Shown: positions 27,044-34,566 of the stretch, in pieces | How positions within the stretch are numbered: the first letter of the stretch is position 1 | Layout: every line of letters starts with the position of its first letter | Position numbers and translations under genes: made by a program | The notes under the pieces: model-generated | Told to the model about the DNA's origin: nothing | Database searches by the model: none | What the model saw: only the letters and a program-made list of their open reading frames with translations | Assembly (NCBI GenBank): GCA_963695645.1 | Contig: CAVOHC010000012.1 | Location: 1,612,001-1,676,000, forward strand | Reading direction: 5' to 3' | From: DATBGO01 sp963695645 | GTDB lineage: Bacteria > Actinomycetota > Actinomycetes > Streptosporangiales > Streptosporangiaceae | Length of the DNA: 64,000 nt

Positions 27044-28446
27044 TGGACATAGCCGACCTGCGCCTGATCTTCCTGTTCGACGGGCTCAGCGACGAGCAGC
27101 TGGGCGACCTGATCGCGGCCGGCGATGAGGTGCGCTTCGACGCCGGCGACCTGCTCTTCCGCCAGGGTGAGGCGGCCAGCTTCCTGTGGGTGCTGATCGA
27201 GGGCCAGGTCGAGCTGCTGCGCCGCGGCGGCCAGGACGAATCCGTGATCGGCGTCATGGACCGGCCGGGAGTTTGGGCGGGCGGCTTCCGCGCCTGGGCC
27301 GACCAGGCGGGCTACCTGGCTACCGGCCGGGCGGCCAGCCCGGGCCGGATGTTCCGCGTGCCGGCCGGGGTCCTCGGCACGCTGGCCCGCTCCTGGTTCC
27401 CGTTCGGCGTGCACATGATCGAGGGCATTTTCCAGACGGTGCGTAACGTGGAAGCGCTGTCGCGCCAGCGGGAAGCTCTCGTTTCGCTCGGCAGGCTCGC
27501 CGCCGGTCTCGCCCACGAGATCAACAACCCCGCCTCGGCCGCCGTCCGGGCCGTCGGGGCACTGGAAGAGACCTGCGGCACGCTGCTTTCCTCGCTGGTC
27601 CGCCTCGGCCAGGAGTCATTGTCCGCCGAGCAGTTCGTCGCCATCGACGCGCTGCGGCGCGAGATCCACGCCGGGGCAGCGGTCGATGGCCCGCTGCAGG
27701 TATCGGATCGCGAGGAAGCCCTGGCCGACTGGCTGGACGCGCACGGGGTCGGGGCCGCGTGGCGCATCGCTCCGGCCCTGGCCGCGGCCGGCGCCGACAC
27801 GGCGTGGTGCGAGCGCGCCGCCCAGGTCCTCGGCGGCGGCACGCTCGAGCCCGGACTGGACTGGGCGGCCAGCACGTTCTCGACCGCGGCGCTGCTGCAG
27901 GAGGTGAAGGATTCAACGGCCCGCGTGTCGGCACTGGTCGCCGCCATGAAGTCCTACTCGCAGCTCGACCGGGCCTCGCAGCAGCTCACGGACGTCACCG
28001 AGGGCATCGATAGCACGCTGGTGATGCTCGGGCACCGGCTGAGCGACGGCGTGACGGTCATCCGCGACTACGGGACCGACCTGCCGCGCATCGAGGCGAG
28101 CCCGGCCGAGCTGAACCAGGTGTGGACCAACGTCATCGACAACGCCCTCGACGCGATGGACGGCCGCGGAGCGCTGCGCATAACGGCCCGGGCCGGAACT
28201 GGGGAGGTCGTAGTCGAGATCGCCGACACCGGCCCCGGGATGCCCCCGGAGGTGCAGGCCCGCGCTTTCGAGCCGTTCTACACGACTAAGGACGTCGGCA
28301 AGGGCACCGGCCTCGGCCTTGACATTGCGCGCCGCATCATCGTGGAGCGCCACCACGGCGAGATCACCATAGCTTCGCGGCCGGGTGAGACGGTGCTGCG
28401 CATCTCGCTGCCGCGCCGTGGCTCCCGGCCGGGGACCGGCGCTTAA
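27043..28446 (+). CDS. Histidine kinase with N-terminal cyclic-nucleotide-binding domain
   Basis: 467-residue soluble protein. Residues 1-125 form a cNMP-binding beta-roll (LFDGLSDEQLGDLIAAGDEV, DLLFRQGEAASFLWVLIEGQ), but the classic RxA/S phosphate-cassette motif is not evident, so the ligand is uncertain. Residues 150-465 form the kinase: H-box RLAAGLAHEINNPASAA, a long helical insert, N-box NVIDNALDAMDG, DTGPGMPPEV, FYTTKDVGKGTGLGLDI. No membrane helices are present. No response regulator is adjacent, so the partner is elsewhere. Known relatives are often annotated simply as ATP-binding proteins. Confidence 0.9.
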   Translation: MDIADLRLIFLFDGLSDEQLGDLIAAGDEVRFDAGDLLFRQGEAASFLWVLIEGQVELLRRGGQDESVIGVMDRPGVWAGGFRAWADQAGYLATGRAASPGRMFRVPAGVLGTLARSWFPFGVHMIEGIFQTVRNVEALSRQREALVSLGRLAAGLAHEINNPASAAVRAVGALEETCGTLLSSLVRLGQESLSAEQFVAIDALRREIHAGAAVDGPLQVSDREEALADWLDAHGVGAAWRIAPALAAAGADTAWCERAAQVLGGGTLEPGLDWAASTFSTAALLQEVKDSTARVSALVAAMKSYSQLDRASQQLTDVTEGIDSTLVMLGHRLSDGVTVIRDYGTDLPRIEASPAELNQVWTNVIDNALDAMDGRGALRITARAGTGEVVVEIADTGPGMPPEVQARAFEPFYTTKDVGKGTGLGLDIARRIIVERHHGEITIASRPGETVLRISLPRRGSRPGTGA

Positions 28447-28500
28447 GTATTACTGCACCACCGAGTACCACCAGGCGGCCAGCGCGATGATCATGAACAC
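28447..28500 (-). pseudogene. Membrane-protein C-terminal remnant
   Basis: On the minus strand the sequence reads HLVFMIIALAAWWYSVVQ followed by TAA, a convincing membrane-helix C-terminus. The frame closes with a stop within five codons upstream, so only the tail of a lost gene is left. The identity of the parent gene is unknown. Confidence 0.4.
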
Positions 28501-28573
28501 CAGGTGCGCGGGTCGATGTCAACGAGGCGACGGCGGCGCGGCGGCCGCCCACAGCCGGGTGAGGGCCTGTCAC

Positions 28574-28777
28574 GAGGAAGTCGCCGGCGACGGTATCCGG
28601 ACCGTCGCCATTGCCCCGGGCCGGACCGATACGCCCGGGATGCGGGACATCGTCACCGCCGAGTACATCGAGCGCCTCGCTGCCAGGTATCCGGGCGGCA
28701 GGCTCGGCCTGACCGCCTTCCTGTGCAGCGACGCGGCCAGTCAACTGTCAGGCACCGTGATCATGGTGCGGCCGCCG
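28574..28777 (+). pseudogene. Short-chain dehydrogenase/reductase C-terminal remnant
   Basis: The translated stretch EVAGDGIRTVAIAPGRTDTP, then RYPGGRLG joined directly to LTAFLCSDAASQLSGTVI, matches the C-terminal third of classical SDR enzymes (post-Tyr/Lys PG motif and the closing LxSDxAxxxTG-like element). The cofactor-binding TGxxxGxG and catalytic YxxxK are gone, and about ten residues are missing at the RLG/LTA junction. No start codon or ribosome-binding site fits. It is a decayed gene fragment. Confidence 0.75.
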
Positions 28778-28816
28778 GTCGCGCTGCCCCGTCGCGGCCT
28801 GGCTGCCCGACAGAGT

Positions 28817-28855
28817 GCCGATAATGTACATTATGTCAAGTATTGTATTATCGGC
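28817..28855. promoter_or_regulatory. Nested AT-rich palindrome (orphan operator or hairpin)
   Basis: Perfect 9-nt outer arms GCCGATAAT (28817-28825) and ATTATCGGC (28847-28855) enclose a 21-nt spacer. A perfect 14-bp palindrome, ATAATGTACATTAT (28821-28834), overlaps the left arm. TATTAT at 28846-28851 could be a -10 box and TTGACA occurs on the minus strand (28834-28839). The neighbours on both sides are gene remnants, so no intact target gene is obvious. Confidence 0.6.
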
Positions 28856-28914
28856 CTCCTTTGGCGGTCGGTGGCTTCCGGGAGAGATCCATCTGAATGG
28901 GTCCTTCCGGGATG

Positions 28915-29290
28915 TCAGCGCCGGCGGGCGGCGGGGTCCAGGGCGGGGCTGACCCAGCCGTCGTCGGCGGGGTTGAGGGTGACGCCTGGCGGCACGATGG
29001 AGTCGATAGCGTCGAGGACGTCATCGCTCAGGTCCACCTCCGTGACGGTGAGCTGCGACTCGAGGTGGTCCATCGTGCGGGGGCCGATGATCGCCGAGGT
29101 GATAGCCGGGTGGCGCAGAACGAACGCGATGGCCAGCTCGATGAGGCTGACACGGGCCTGGTCGGCGAGACTGGTGAGGGCCTCGGCGGCGTCGAGCTTG
29201 CGCTGGTTATCCGGGAGGGACAGGTCGAACCGGTTGGCCAGGCGGGCGCGGGCCGGGGAGGTCGGGCCGGCCTGTTCGTCCTTGCGTTAC
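28915..29290 (-). pseudogene. Aldo/keto reductase C-terminal remnant
   Basis: Minus-strand translation gives KDEQAGPTSPARARLANRF, then LDAAEALTSLADQARVSLIE, LAIAFVLRHPAITSAIIGPR and a C-terminus ending DPAARRR-stop. This is the last about 120 residues of an aldo/keto reductase, including the NADP-binding IGPR segment. Upstream of KDE the frame meets a TAA and the TIM-barrel N-terminal two-thirds (catalytic Asp, Tyr, Lys, His) are absent, replaced by the next gene. The remaining part has no internal stops, so the truncation is probably recent. Confidence 0.85.
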
Positions 29291-29326
29291 CAGCCCCGGT
29301 ATGCCCCGCGGCGGGCGGGTCGAGCA

Positions 29327-30610
29327 TCAGGTGGCAGGCGATCGCGCGATCACCTGCTCGCCATCGGCGGCCGATGCCAGCCGGGACATCCTCCTGATGC
29401 TCAGCACGTTGCCCGGCGCGGCGAGAAAGAGCGTCAGCAGCAGCCCGGCGACCATCGATCCCCACCAGATCCAGGGGCCGTGCCACGAGGCCTGTGAGGC
29501 GAAGGTGAGCGCCGAGGCAGCGACCGAGGTGGCGATGAGACGTGACCAGCTGCTCGATGCCGCTATGAGCGCGGCCGCCAGTACCGGCCACAGATAGTAG
29601 GCGACCATCACGGGCTCGAACACGCAGCGGAGCGCCAGTGCCAGTGCCGCCCACCACAGCAGTTCCCTGAGCGCTTCGCGGCTCCATCCGGCCGGGCGCG
29701 GCCGCGCGCGCCATCGCCGCGCGGCGGCGAGCGCACAGCCGCAGGCCGCAGCGATGGCGAGCACCCTGGCGGGTCCGGCGGCAACCGCCCCGTTGCTCAT
29801 GTGCGGGGCGAGCGACGTCCACGGCGTGGGGTGATCGATAGTCGGCCAGTTGGGCTGGCTGGTCACCGCCCTGACCGTGGCTCCCCAGTTCGCCGCAGCC
29901 GCGGCACCGAGCAGCAGCGCGCCAGGCACGGCCGCCCGGGCGAGGAAGCCCGCCAGCCGCCTCGGCTCGATCATCACCAGGACGACGGGCACCGCCAGCA
30001 GGACGAGCGGCTGCACGACGGCGGCCGCCCCGACGAGCCACGCGGACCGCCCGGCTCTAGACTGCGACAGCGCCAGGATGCCGGACAAGAAAAGCGCCAC
30101 CGCCACGGCGTCCTCCGGATGACCCCATCGCACCGAGACGCTCCACAGGGCAACTGCCCCGGCCGCAGCGAGCAGTGCCCGCTTCGGCCGGGTCACCCCC
30201 AGGCGATCGGCGATCGCGTCGGCGGCGAACAGCGCCACGGCGGACAGCGCGATCTCATAGGGCCCGGCCAGCAGCCACGCGCCTGGCTGGGCGTTCTGCG
30301 CGCCCGGAGCGCCGAGTCCGAGTCCTGCAGCGTCGATGATCGCGACGACTGGGACAAGGATCAGGGCCGCGCCGGGGGGAGCGACCAGGCCGGTGGGCCG
30401 GGTGTACAGGCCGCTCAGGTCCAGATGCCAGAGGCGCTGCGCCGCGACCAGCGTTCCCCACAGGTCATCCGGAAGCGCCCAGTCAGACTTCCCGGCCATA
30501 TGAGGTCCCCACCAGGTCGTCGACAGCATCCCGACGGCAATGAGAACGACCGTGGCGAGCACCGGAAACAGTCGCCTGACGAGCCACCGCATGGGCGCGG
30601 ACACCTGCAT
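29327..30610 (-). CDS. Polytopic membrane protein, GT-C/DUF2029-like
   Basis: About 427 residues and ten or more membrane helices. The first helix (FPVLATVVLIAVGMLSTTWW) is followed by an external loop with WALPDDLWGTLVAAQRLWHL and YTRPTGLVAPPGAAL, a pattern seen in actinobacterial integral-membrane glycosyltransferase-like proteins using polyprenyl-phosphate sugars. No unambiguous catalytic DxD-type site is seen, so a transferase function is inference. ATG 30610 is the first start that makes sense before helix 1; the ribosome-binding site is weak. It is divergent from the glmS region. Confidence 0.75.
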   Translation of the reverse strand: MQVSAPMRWLVRRLFPVLATVVLIAVGMLSTTWWGPHMAGKSDWALPDDLWGTLVAAQRLWHLDLSGLYTRPTGLVAPPGAALILVPVVAIIDAAGLGLGAPGAQNAQPGAWLLAGPYEIALSAVALFAADAIADRLGVTRPKRALLAAAGAVALWSVSVRWGHPEDAVAVALFLSGILALSQSRAGRSAWLVGAAAVVQPLVLLAVPVVLVMIEPRRLAGFLARAAVPGALLLGAAAAANWGATVRAVTSQPNWPTIDHPTPWTSLAPHMSNGAVAAGPARVLAIAAACGCALAAARRWRARPRPAGWSREALRELLWWAALALALRCVFEPVMVAYYLWPVLAAALIAASSSWSRLIATSVAASALTFASQASWHGPWIWWGSMVAGLLLTLFLAAPGNVLSIRRMSRLASAADGEQVIARSPAT

Positions 30611-30758
30611 GACGTTACTACCGTCGAGGATCGTCGAGCCGGGGGGCAGGTCCGTTGATCGCCGCGAACGGCTTCCGGGTTCGAGTAACCGTCGAGCAGG
30701 CCGGCGGAGCGCTCGACCGTTACGAATAGCCTTTATCCCTCCGCTAACAGTCGCAATC

Positions 30759-30792
30759 CCAAGTTCCTGCCCGGATTCGGGCAGGAACTTGG
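30759..30792. promoter_or_regulatory. Perfect 15-bp stem-loop upstream of the small gene and glmS
   Basis: CCAAGTTCCTGCCCG (30759-30773), loop GATT, then CGGGCAGGAACTTGG (30778-30792): 15 paired bases without mismatch. It ends 32 nt before GTG 30825 in a region divergent between two genes. No T-run follows on either strand. It could be a leader attenuator, protein-binding site, or a mobile-repeat relic. Confidence 0.6.
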
Positions 30793-30824
30793 CACTGGCG
30801 GCAAAATAGCAGCAAGATGGGCGG

Positions 30825-31085
30825 GTGGTTGACCGTGACCTCATCGACCGGGTGTCTGGCTCCGCAGGCCTGACGCCCGCCGAAGCTGCCCGCGTCGTGG
30901 AAGACGTGCTGGCCTGGTACCGGGAGGCGGTTGAGGACTACGTACGGCGCCGCCATGCGCATTACCAGGTCTACGGGACGCGTAACGCGGAGATCTTCGC
31001 GCTGATCGCCGCCGAGCTGGCTGATCGGCTGGTCGCCGCGCCGCGGCTGTCGCAGCGTCAGCTGCGCCGCATCGTTTACGGCTGA
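30825..31085 (+). CDS. Small conserved helical protein upstream of glmS
   Basis: 86 residues, mostly alpha-helical: GLTPAEAARVVEDVLAWYRE, then a basic-aromatic patch (YVRRRHAHYQVYGTRNAE) and RLSQRQLRRIVYG. No membrane helix or known catalytic motif. It lies 19 nt before glmS on the same strand and probably shares its transcript. The repeated Arg/Tyr content suggests nucleic-acid or protein binding, but that is a guess. GTG 30825 is used; alternative starts lie within 30 nt. Confidence 0.65.
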   Translation: MVDRDLIDRVSGSAGLTPAEAARVVEDVLAWYREAVEDYVRRRHAHYQVYGTRNAEIFALIAAELADRLVAAPRLSQRQLRRIVYG

Positions 31086-31104
31086 TAACCTCCAGGAGCG
31101 AGCT

Positions 31105-32925
31105 ATGTGCGGAATCGTCGGCTACACCGGCAACCAGAACGCCGTCCCCGTTCTTCTTGAGGGCCTGTCCCGGCTGGAGTACCGCGGCTACGACTCGGCC
31201 GGGATCGCGATCCTCGGCGCGAAGGGCATCCAGGTCTTCCGGAAGGTGGGCCGCGTCCGCGACCTGGAGATGTCGCTCCCCAAGCGGCTGGCCGGCAAGG
31301 TGGGCATCGGGCACACCAGGTGGGCCACGCACGGCCCGGCCACCGAAACCAACGCTCATCCGCAGACCAGCGAGGACGGCCGGATCAGCGTCGTCCACAA
31401 CGGCATCATCGACAATGCGGCCGCCCTGCGTGACCGGCTGGCGGCCCAGGGCGTCACCTTCAGCTCGGAAACCGACACCGAGGTCATCGCTCACCTCGTA
31501 GCCCGGTCCGGCGCCGTGACTCTGGAGCAGGCCGTGCTTGACGCGCTGTCCCGGATCAACGGGACCTACGCCATCGCGGTCATCGACGAGCGGCACCCGG
31601 ACCGGATCGTCGCCGCGCGCAACGGCTCCCCGCTGATTCTGGGCGTGGGCGATCACGAGATGTTCGTGGCCAGCGATCTCGGCGCGCTGGTGCGGCACAC
31701 CACGTCGGTGGTGCACCTGGACGACGGCGAGCTGGCCACCGTGACCGCAGCGGGGTTCCGCACCTTCAGCAAGGACGAGGAGAACACGGCCAAGTCTCCC
31801 ACCAGCATCGACCTGGACGCAGCGGACATCGAGCTCGCCGAGCACCAGCACTACATGCACAAGGAGATGCTCGAGCAGCCCGCCACCGTCGAGCGGATGC
31901 TCCGCGGCCGCCTCGATGACCGGTTCGGCACCGCCCGCCTGGACGGGCTCAACCTCGGGCCGCGTGAGCTGCGCGCCTTCCGGCGGGTGAAGATCCTGGG
32001 TTGTGGCTCTGCCTATTACGTGGGGCAGATCGGCGCCGCCATGATCGAGGAATTGGCGCGCGTGCCCGCCGACGCCGAGCCTGCCTCGGAGTTCCGCTAC
32101 CGGAATCCGATCATCGAGCCCGACACGCTGTATGTCGCGGTCAGCCAGTCCGGCGAGACCGCCGACACCGCGTTCGCGGTGCAGGAGGTCAAGCGCAAGG
32201 GCGGCCAGGTCATCGGGCTCGTCAACGTGGTGGGCTCGACGATCGCCCGGGAGACCGATGGCGGGATCTACCTGCACGCCGGCTGCGAGGTCGCGGTGGC
32301 ATCGACCAAGGCGCTCACCCACATGGCCATCGGGTTCGCCATGCTCGCACTGGCCCTCGGCCGGGTCCGTGATCTGTCGATCACCGATGGACAGCGGATC
32401 ATCGCGGGGCTCCGGAAGCTCCCCGGCCAGATCCAGGAGATCATCAGCGCCGAGCCGCTGATAGCCGACGTCGCCAAGGGCCTGGCGGCCGCGGAAAGCC
32501 TGTTCTTCATCGGCCGGGTCCGCGGCTTCCCGGTGGCGCGCGAGGGCGCCCAGAAGTTCAAGGAGGTGTCCTACCGGCACGCCGAGGCGTACCAGACCAG
32601 CGAGCTCAAGCACGGACCGCTGGCGCTGATCGACGAGAATATGCCGACCGTGGCTATCCTGCCGGACGACGAGCTGGTCGACCGCAACATGGCCGCCATT
32701 CAGCAGATCATCGCCCGCAATGGCCCGGTCGTCGTCATCACTCATCCGGGGGTGGCCGACGGGGAGCATGAGGTCCCCGGGATCATCGTGCCGAAGAACG
32801 AGCGCGAGCTTGATCCGATCCTGCTGGTCATCCCCCTCCAGCTGCTGGCTTATTACGCCGCCCTGGCGCTCGGGCACGACATCGACAAGCCGCGCAATCT
32901 CGCCAAGTCGGTCACCGTCGAGTAG
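31105..32925 (+). CDS. glmS: Glutamine-fructose-6-phosphate aminotransferase (isomerising)
   Basis: Makes glucosamine-6-phosphate from fructose-6-phosphate and glutamine, the entry to peptidoglycan and amino-sugar synthesis. The 606-residue product starts MCGIVGYTG, with the nucleophile Cys at residue 2. The glutaminase domain continues with GHTRWATHG and HNGIIDN. Two SIS domains follow, with GCGSAYYVGQIGA, SQSGETADT, ASTKALTH and the C-terminal RNLAKSVTVE. Start ATG 31105 has GGAGCGAG upstream. The 19-nt gap before it rules out a leader long enough for a glmS ribozyme. Confidence 0.97.
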   Translation: MCGIVGYTGNQNAVPVLLEGLSRLEYRGYDSAGIAILGAKGIQVFRKVGRVRDLEMSLPKRLAGKVGIGHTRWATHGPATETNAHPQTSEDGRISVVHNGIIDNAAALRDRLAAQGVTFSSETDTEVIAHLVARSGAVTLEQAVLDALSRINGTYAIAVIDERHPDRIVAARNGSPLILGVGDHEMFVASDLGALVRHTTSVVHLDDGELATVTAAGFRTFSKDEENTAKSPTSIDLDAADIELAEHQHYMHKEMLEQPATVERMLRGRLDDRFGTARLDGLNLGPRELRAFRRVKILGCGSAYYVGQIGAAMIEELARVPADAEPASEFRYRNPIIEPDTLYVAVSQSGETADTAFAVQEVKRKGGQVIGLVNVVGSTIARETDGGIYLHAGCEVAVASTKALTHMAIGFAMLALALGRVRDLSITDGQRIIAGLRKLPGQIQEIISAEPLIADVAKGLAAAESLFFIGRVRGFPVAREGAQKFKEVSYRHAEAYQTSELKHGPLALIDENMPTVAILPDDELVDRNMAAIQQIIARNGPVVVITHPGVADGEHEVPGIIVPKNERELDPILLVIPLQLLAYYAALALGHDIDKPRNLAKSVTVE

Positions 32926-32973
32926 CACGTATGACAGAACCGGGAATCCCGTAACGGCCTACGCTGCTGAATC

Positions 32974-33384
32974 ATGACAGCCTCGCTCAATGACAAGGTG
33001 CGGAAGATCATCGACGCCCCGAATCCCGCGGTACTGGCCACCATCAACCCGGATGGGAGCCCGCAGACGTCGGTGGTCTGGGTGCGGCGGGACGGAAATG
33101 AGCTGCTCATCTCCTCGGCCGCGGGGCGTCGCAAGGACCGGAACCTGGCTCGTGACCCCCGGGTCAGCGTGACGGTCTACGACATGACCGACCCGCTTGA
33201 GTATGTCGAGGTGCGCGGGCTGGCCGAAGTCACCGAGGACGCCGGCCGCCGGCTAGCCGTCTTGCTAGCCGAGGAATACGAGGGCCCGGGCGCTGGCGAG
33301 GAGTATCTGGCCCTGCCCCCGGAGGTCATCCGTATCGTCATCCGGATCAAACCGCAGCGGGTCCTCGGAAGCGCTGCCCGCTGA
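32974..33384 (+). CDS. PPOX-class F420/FMN-dependent oxidoreductase
   Basis: 136-residue split beta-barrel protein. The N-terminal NPAVLATINPDGSPQTSVVW and GRRKDRNLARDPRVSV are the standard phosphate-binding parts of the actinobacterial F420-dependent TIGR03618-type branch. The terminal IRIKPQRVLG completes the barrel. It probably reduces an unknown small substrate with F420 or binds FMN; the sequence does not decide. ATG 32974 follows TACGCT by 8 nt, a near-leaderless arrangement. It ends just before a 17-bp minisatellite. Confidence 0.87.
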   Translation: MTASLNDKVRKIIDAPNPAVLATINPDGSPQTSVVWVRRDGNELLISSAAGRRKDRNLARDPRVSVTVYDMTDPLEYVEVRGLAEVTEDAGRRLAVLLAEEYEGPGAGEEYLALPPEVIRIVIRIKPQRVLGSAAR

Positions 33385-33388
33385 GCCC

Positions 33389-33558
33389 AGAAGACGCGGG
33401 GATGCACAAGTCGCGAGGATGCACAAGACGCAGGGATGCACAAGACGCGAGGATGCACAAGACGCAGGGATGCACAAGACGCGAGGATGCACAAGACGCA
33501 GGGATGCAGAAGACGCAGGGATGCAGAAGACGCAGGGATTCAGAAGACGCAGGGATAC
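33389..33558. repeat. 17-bp minisatellite, 10 tandem copies
   Basis: Ten consecutive 17-mers of the type ACAAGACGCAGGGATGC. Copies 3-7 alternate CAGGG and CGAGG, a 34-bp higher-order period; copies 1 and 8-10 have AGAAG. It fills the space between two convergent genes. Because 17 is not a multiple of 3 and no unit makes a stop, several frames stay open by chance; none is a credible gene. Confidence 0.95.
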
Positions 33559-33661
33559 TGCCCTGGCAGAGCCGGGCACCGCACGACCCGGACGTGGGAT
33601 CCGCGGCAGCCACCCGCCGACGGCGACACGCCGCCAGCTGCGTGACAACCGCCTCCGGCCT

Positions 33662-34093
33662 TTAACTCCCCGGAAATGCGGCTAGCCGGTTGGTCGAGCG
33701 GCTTCGGCCGCGGAACTCCGCCACGACTTCGTTGCCTCGGCGGACGGTGACGTCGTAGATGCCGCTGCGGCCGTAGCTGACGCGCTCCGCGGCGACGGCC
33801 ACCAGCACGTCCCCCTCCCGCGCCGGAGCGATGAAGGTAATGTCCGCGCTGGCGGCCACGGTCACCAGCCCGCGGCTGTTGCACGCGCACGCGAACGTGG
33901 TGTCCGCGAGCAGGAACAAGTAACCGCCGTGCGCGATCGAGTGGCCGTTGACCATGGCCCGGCTGACGGTCATGCGCACCGTCGCGACGCCGTCACCAGC
34001 CTCAAGAAGCTCCATGCCGAGGTTTCTTGACGCCAAGTCCGCTTCGAACATCGCGGCCGCGGGACCGCCCGGTGATTGTGACGAACTCGGCAT
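33662..34093 (-). CDS. PaaI-type hotdog thioesterase
   Basis: 143-residue hotdog-fold acyl-CoA thioesterase. The core GHSIAHGGYLFLLADTTFAC carries the HGG turn and the Asp used for catalysis in PaaI (hydroxyphenylacetyl-CoA thioesterase). RNLGMELLEAGDGVATVRM and AVAAERVSYGRSGIYDVTVR match the surrounding strands. Start ATG 34093 has GAGGAAGG upstream; the frame continues 41 codons further back without family similarity. No paa genes are nearby, so it may act as a general proofreading thioesterase. Confidence 0.88.
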   Translation of the reverse strand: MPSSSQSPGGPAAAMFEADLASRNLGMELLEAGDGVATVRMTVSRAMVNGHSIAHGGYLFLLADTTFACACNSRGLVTVAASADITFIAPAREGDVLVAVAAERVSYGRSGIYDVTVRRGNEVVAEFRGRSRSTNRLAAFPGS

Positions 34094-34364
34094 CGCGCCT
34101 TCCTCTTCCCAGATCCACCGTTCGCTGATGACAATACGGCCAGGCCGTGCGCTGGCTGCGGCATAGTTACCCGCGTGTAATCCGGCACTGATCGCCGTGC
34201 CTCCCGTCCTCATCACCCGTTCTGGATATCAGGCCCAGATTGCCGTTACGGTGCCAAGCATGGTTTCGTACCGCCAGCCGGGTACCGTGCTCGCCGATCT
34301 GACCTTCAGCGTCCCGCTCGATCACGCCGATTCCCCCAGCAAGCCGCTCGTACCAGGGCCCTCT

Positions 34365-34515
34365 GCCCGGGCCGCTTCACCAGGCCGCTCTTGCCCCGGG
34401 CCGCTTCACCGAGCGCTGCTCTTGCCCCGGGCCGCTTCACCAGGCGCTGCTCTTGCCCCGGGCCGCTTCACCAGGCGCTGCTCATGCCCCGGGCCGCTTC
34501 ACTAATCCGCTCATG
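34365..34515. repeat. About 31-bp minisatellite, five copies
   Basis: Copies of 28, 31, 31, 31 and 29 bp, each beginning GCCC(C)GGGCCGCTTCAC and ending in CGCTCTT, CTGCTCTT or a CTCAT variant. The outer copies diverge most, as is usual for slippage-driven arrays. Each unit contains the self-complementary CCCGGG. Confidence 0.9.
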
Positions 34516-34527
34516 CCTAAGGTAAAT

Positions 34528-34545
34528 AGTTGCGGTTAAGCAACT
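34528..34545. promoter_or_regulatory. Candidate operator of the DHA2 exporter
   Basis: AGTTGCGGTTAAGCAACT: perfect 6-nt arms AGTTGC/GCAACT around GGTTAA. It covers the expected -35 position of the promoter whose -10 is at 34555. The form resembles MarR-type operators; no MarR or TetR gene is adjacent. Confidence 0.5.
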
Positions 34546-34554
34546 GTTCCGGGA

Positions 34555-34560
34555 TAGGCT
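34555..34560 (+). promoter_or_regulatory. -10 box of leaderless DHA2 transporter promoter
   Basis: TAGGCT ends 6 nt before GTG 34567; no ribosome-binding site intervenes. Confidence 0.55.
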
Positions 34561-34566
34561 CGACCG

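Larger units (their letters stand above)
34094..34566. other. 473-nt intergenic region with repeats and promoters
   Basis: No gene seen. It holds the promoter of the thioesterase gene, a GC-rich direct-repeat block (34365-34515), a palindrome and a leaderless promoter for the DHA2 transporter. Confidence 0.6.

Noticed and set aside
28834..28839. TTGACA on the minus strand as an active promoter
   Set aside because: No TANNNT box at 16-18 nt spacing follows on that strand, and the only downstream sequence is antisense to a remnant.
31086..31104. glmS riboswitch/ribozyme
   Set aside because: Only 19 nt separate glmS from the upstream gene, too short for the ribozyme.
33389..33558. CRISPR array
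   Set aside because: Units are 17 bp and directly abutting, with no unique spacers and no cas genes; it is a minisatellite.
33402..33685. Overlapping open frames through the 17-bp repeat
   Set aside because: The unit has no stop codon in several frames, so the frames stay open by chance; the peptides are the same repeat shifted, with no ribosome-binding site.
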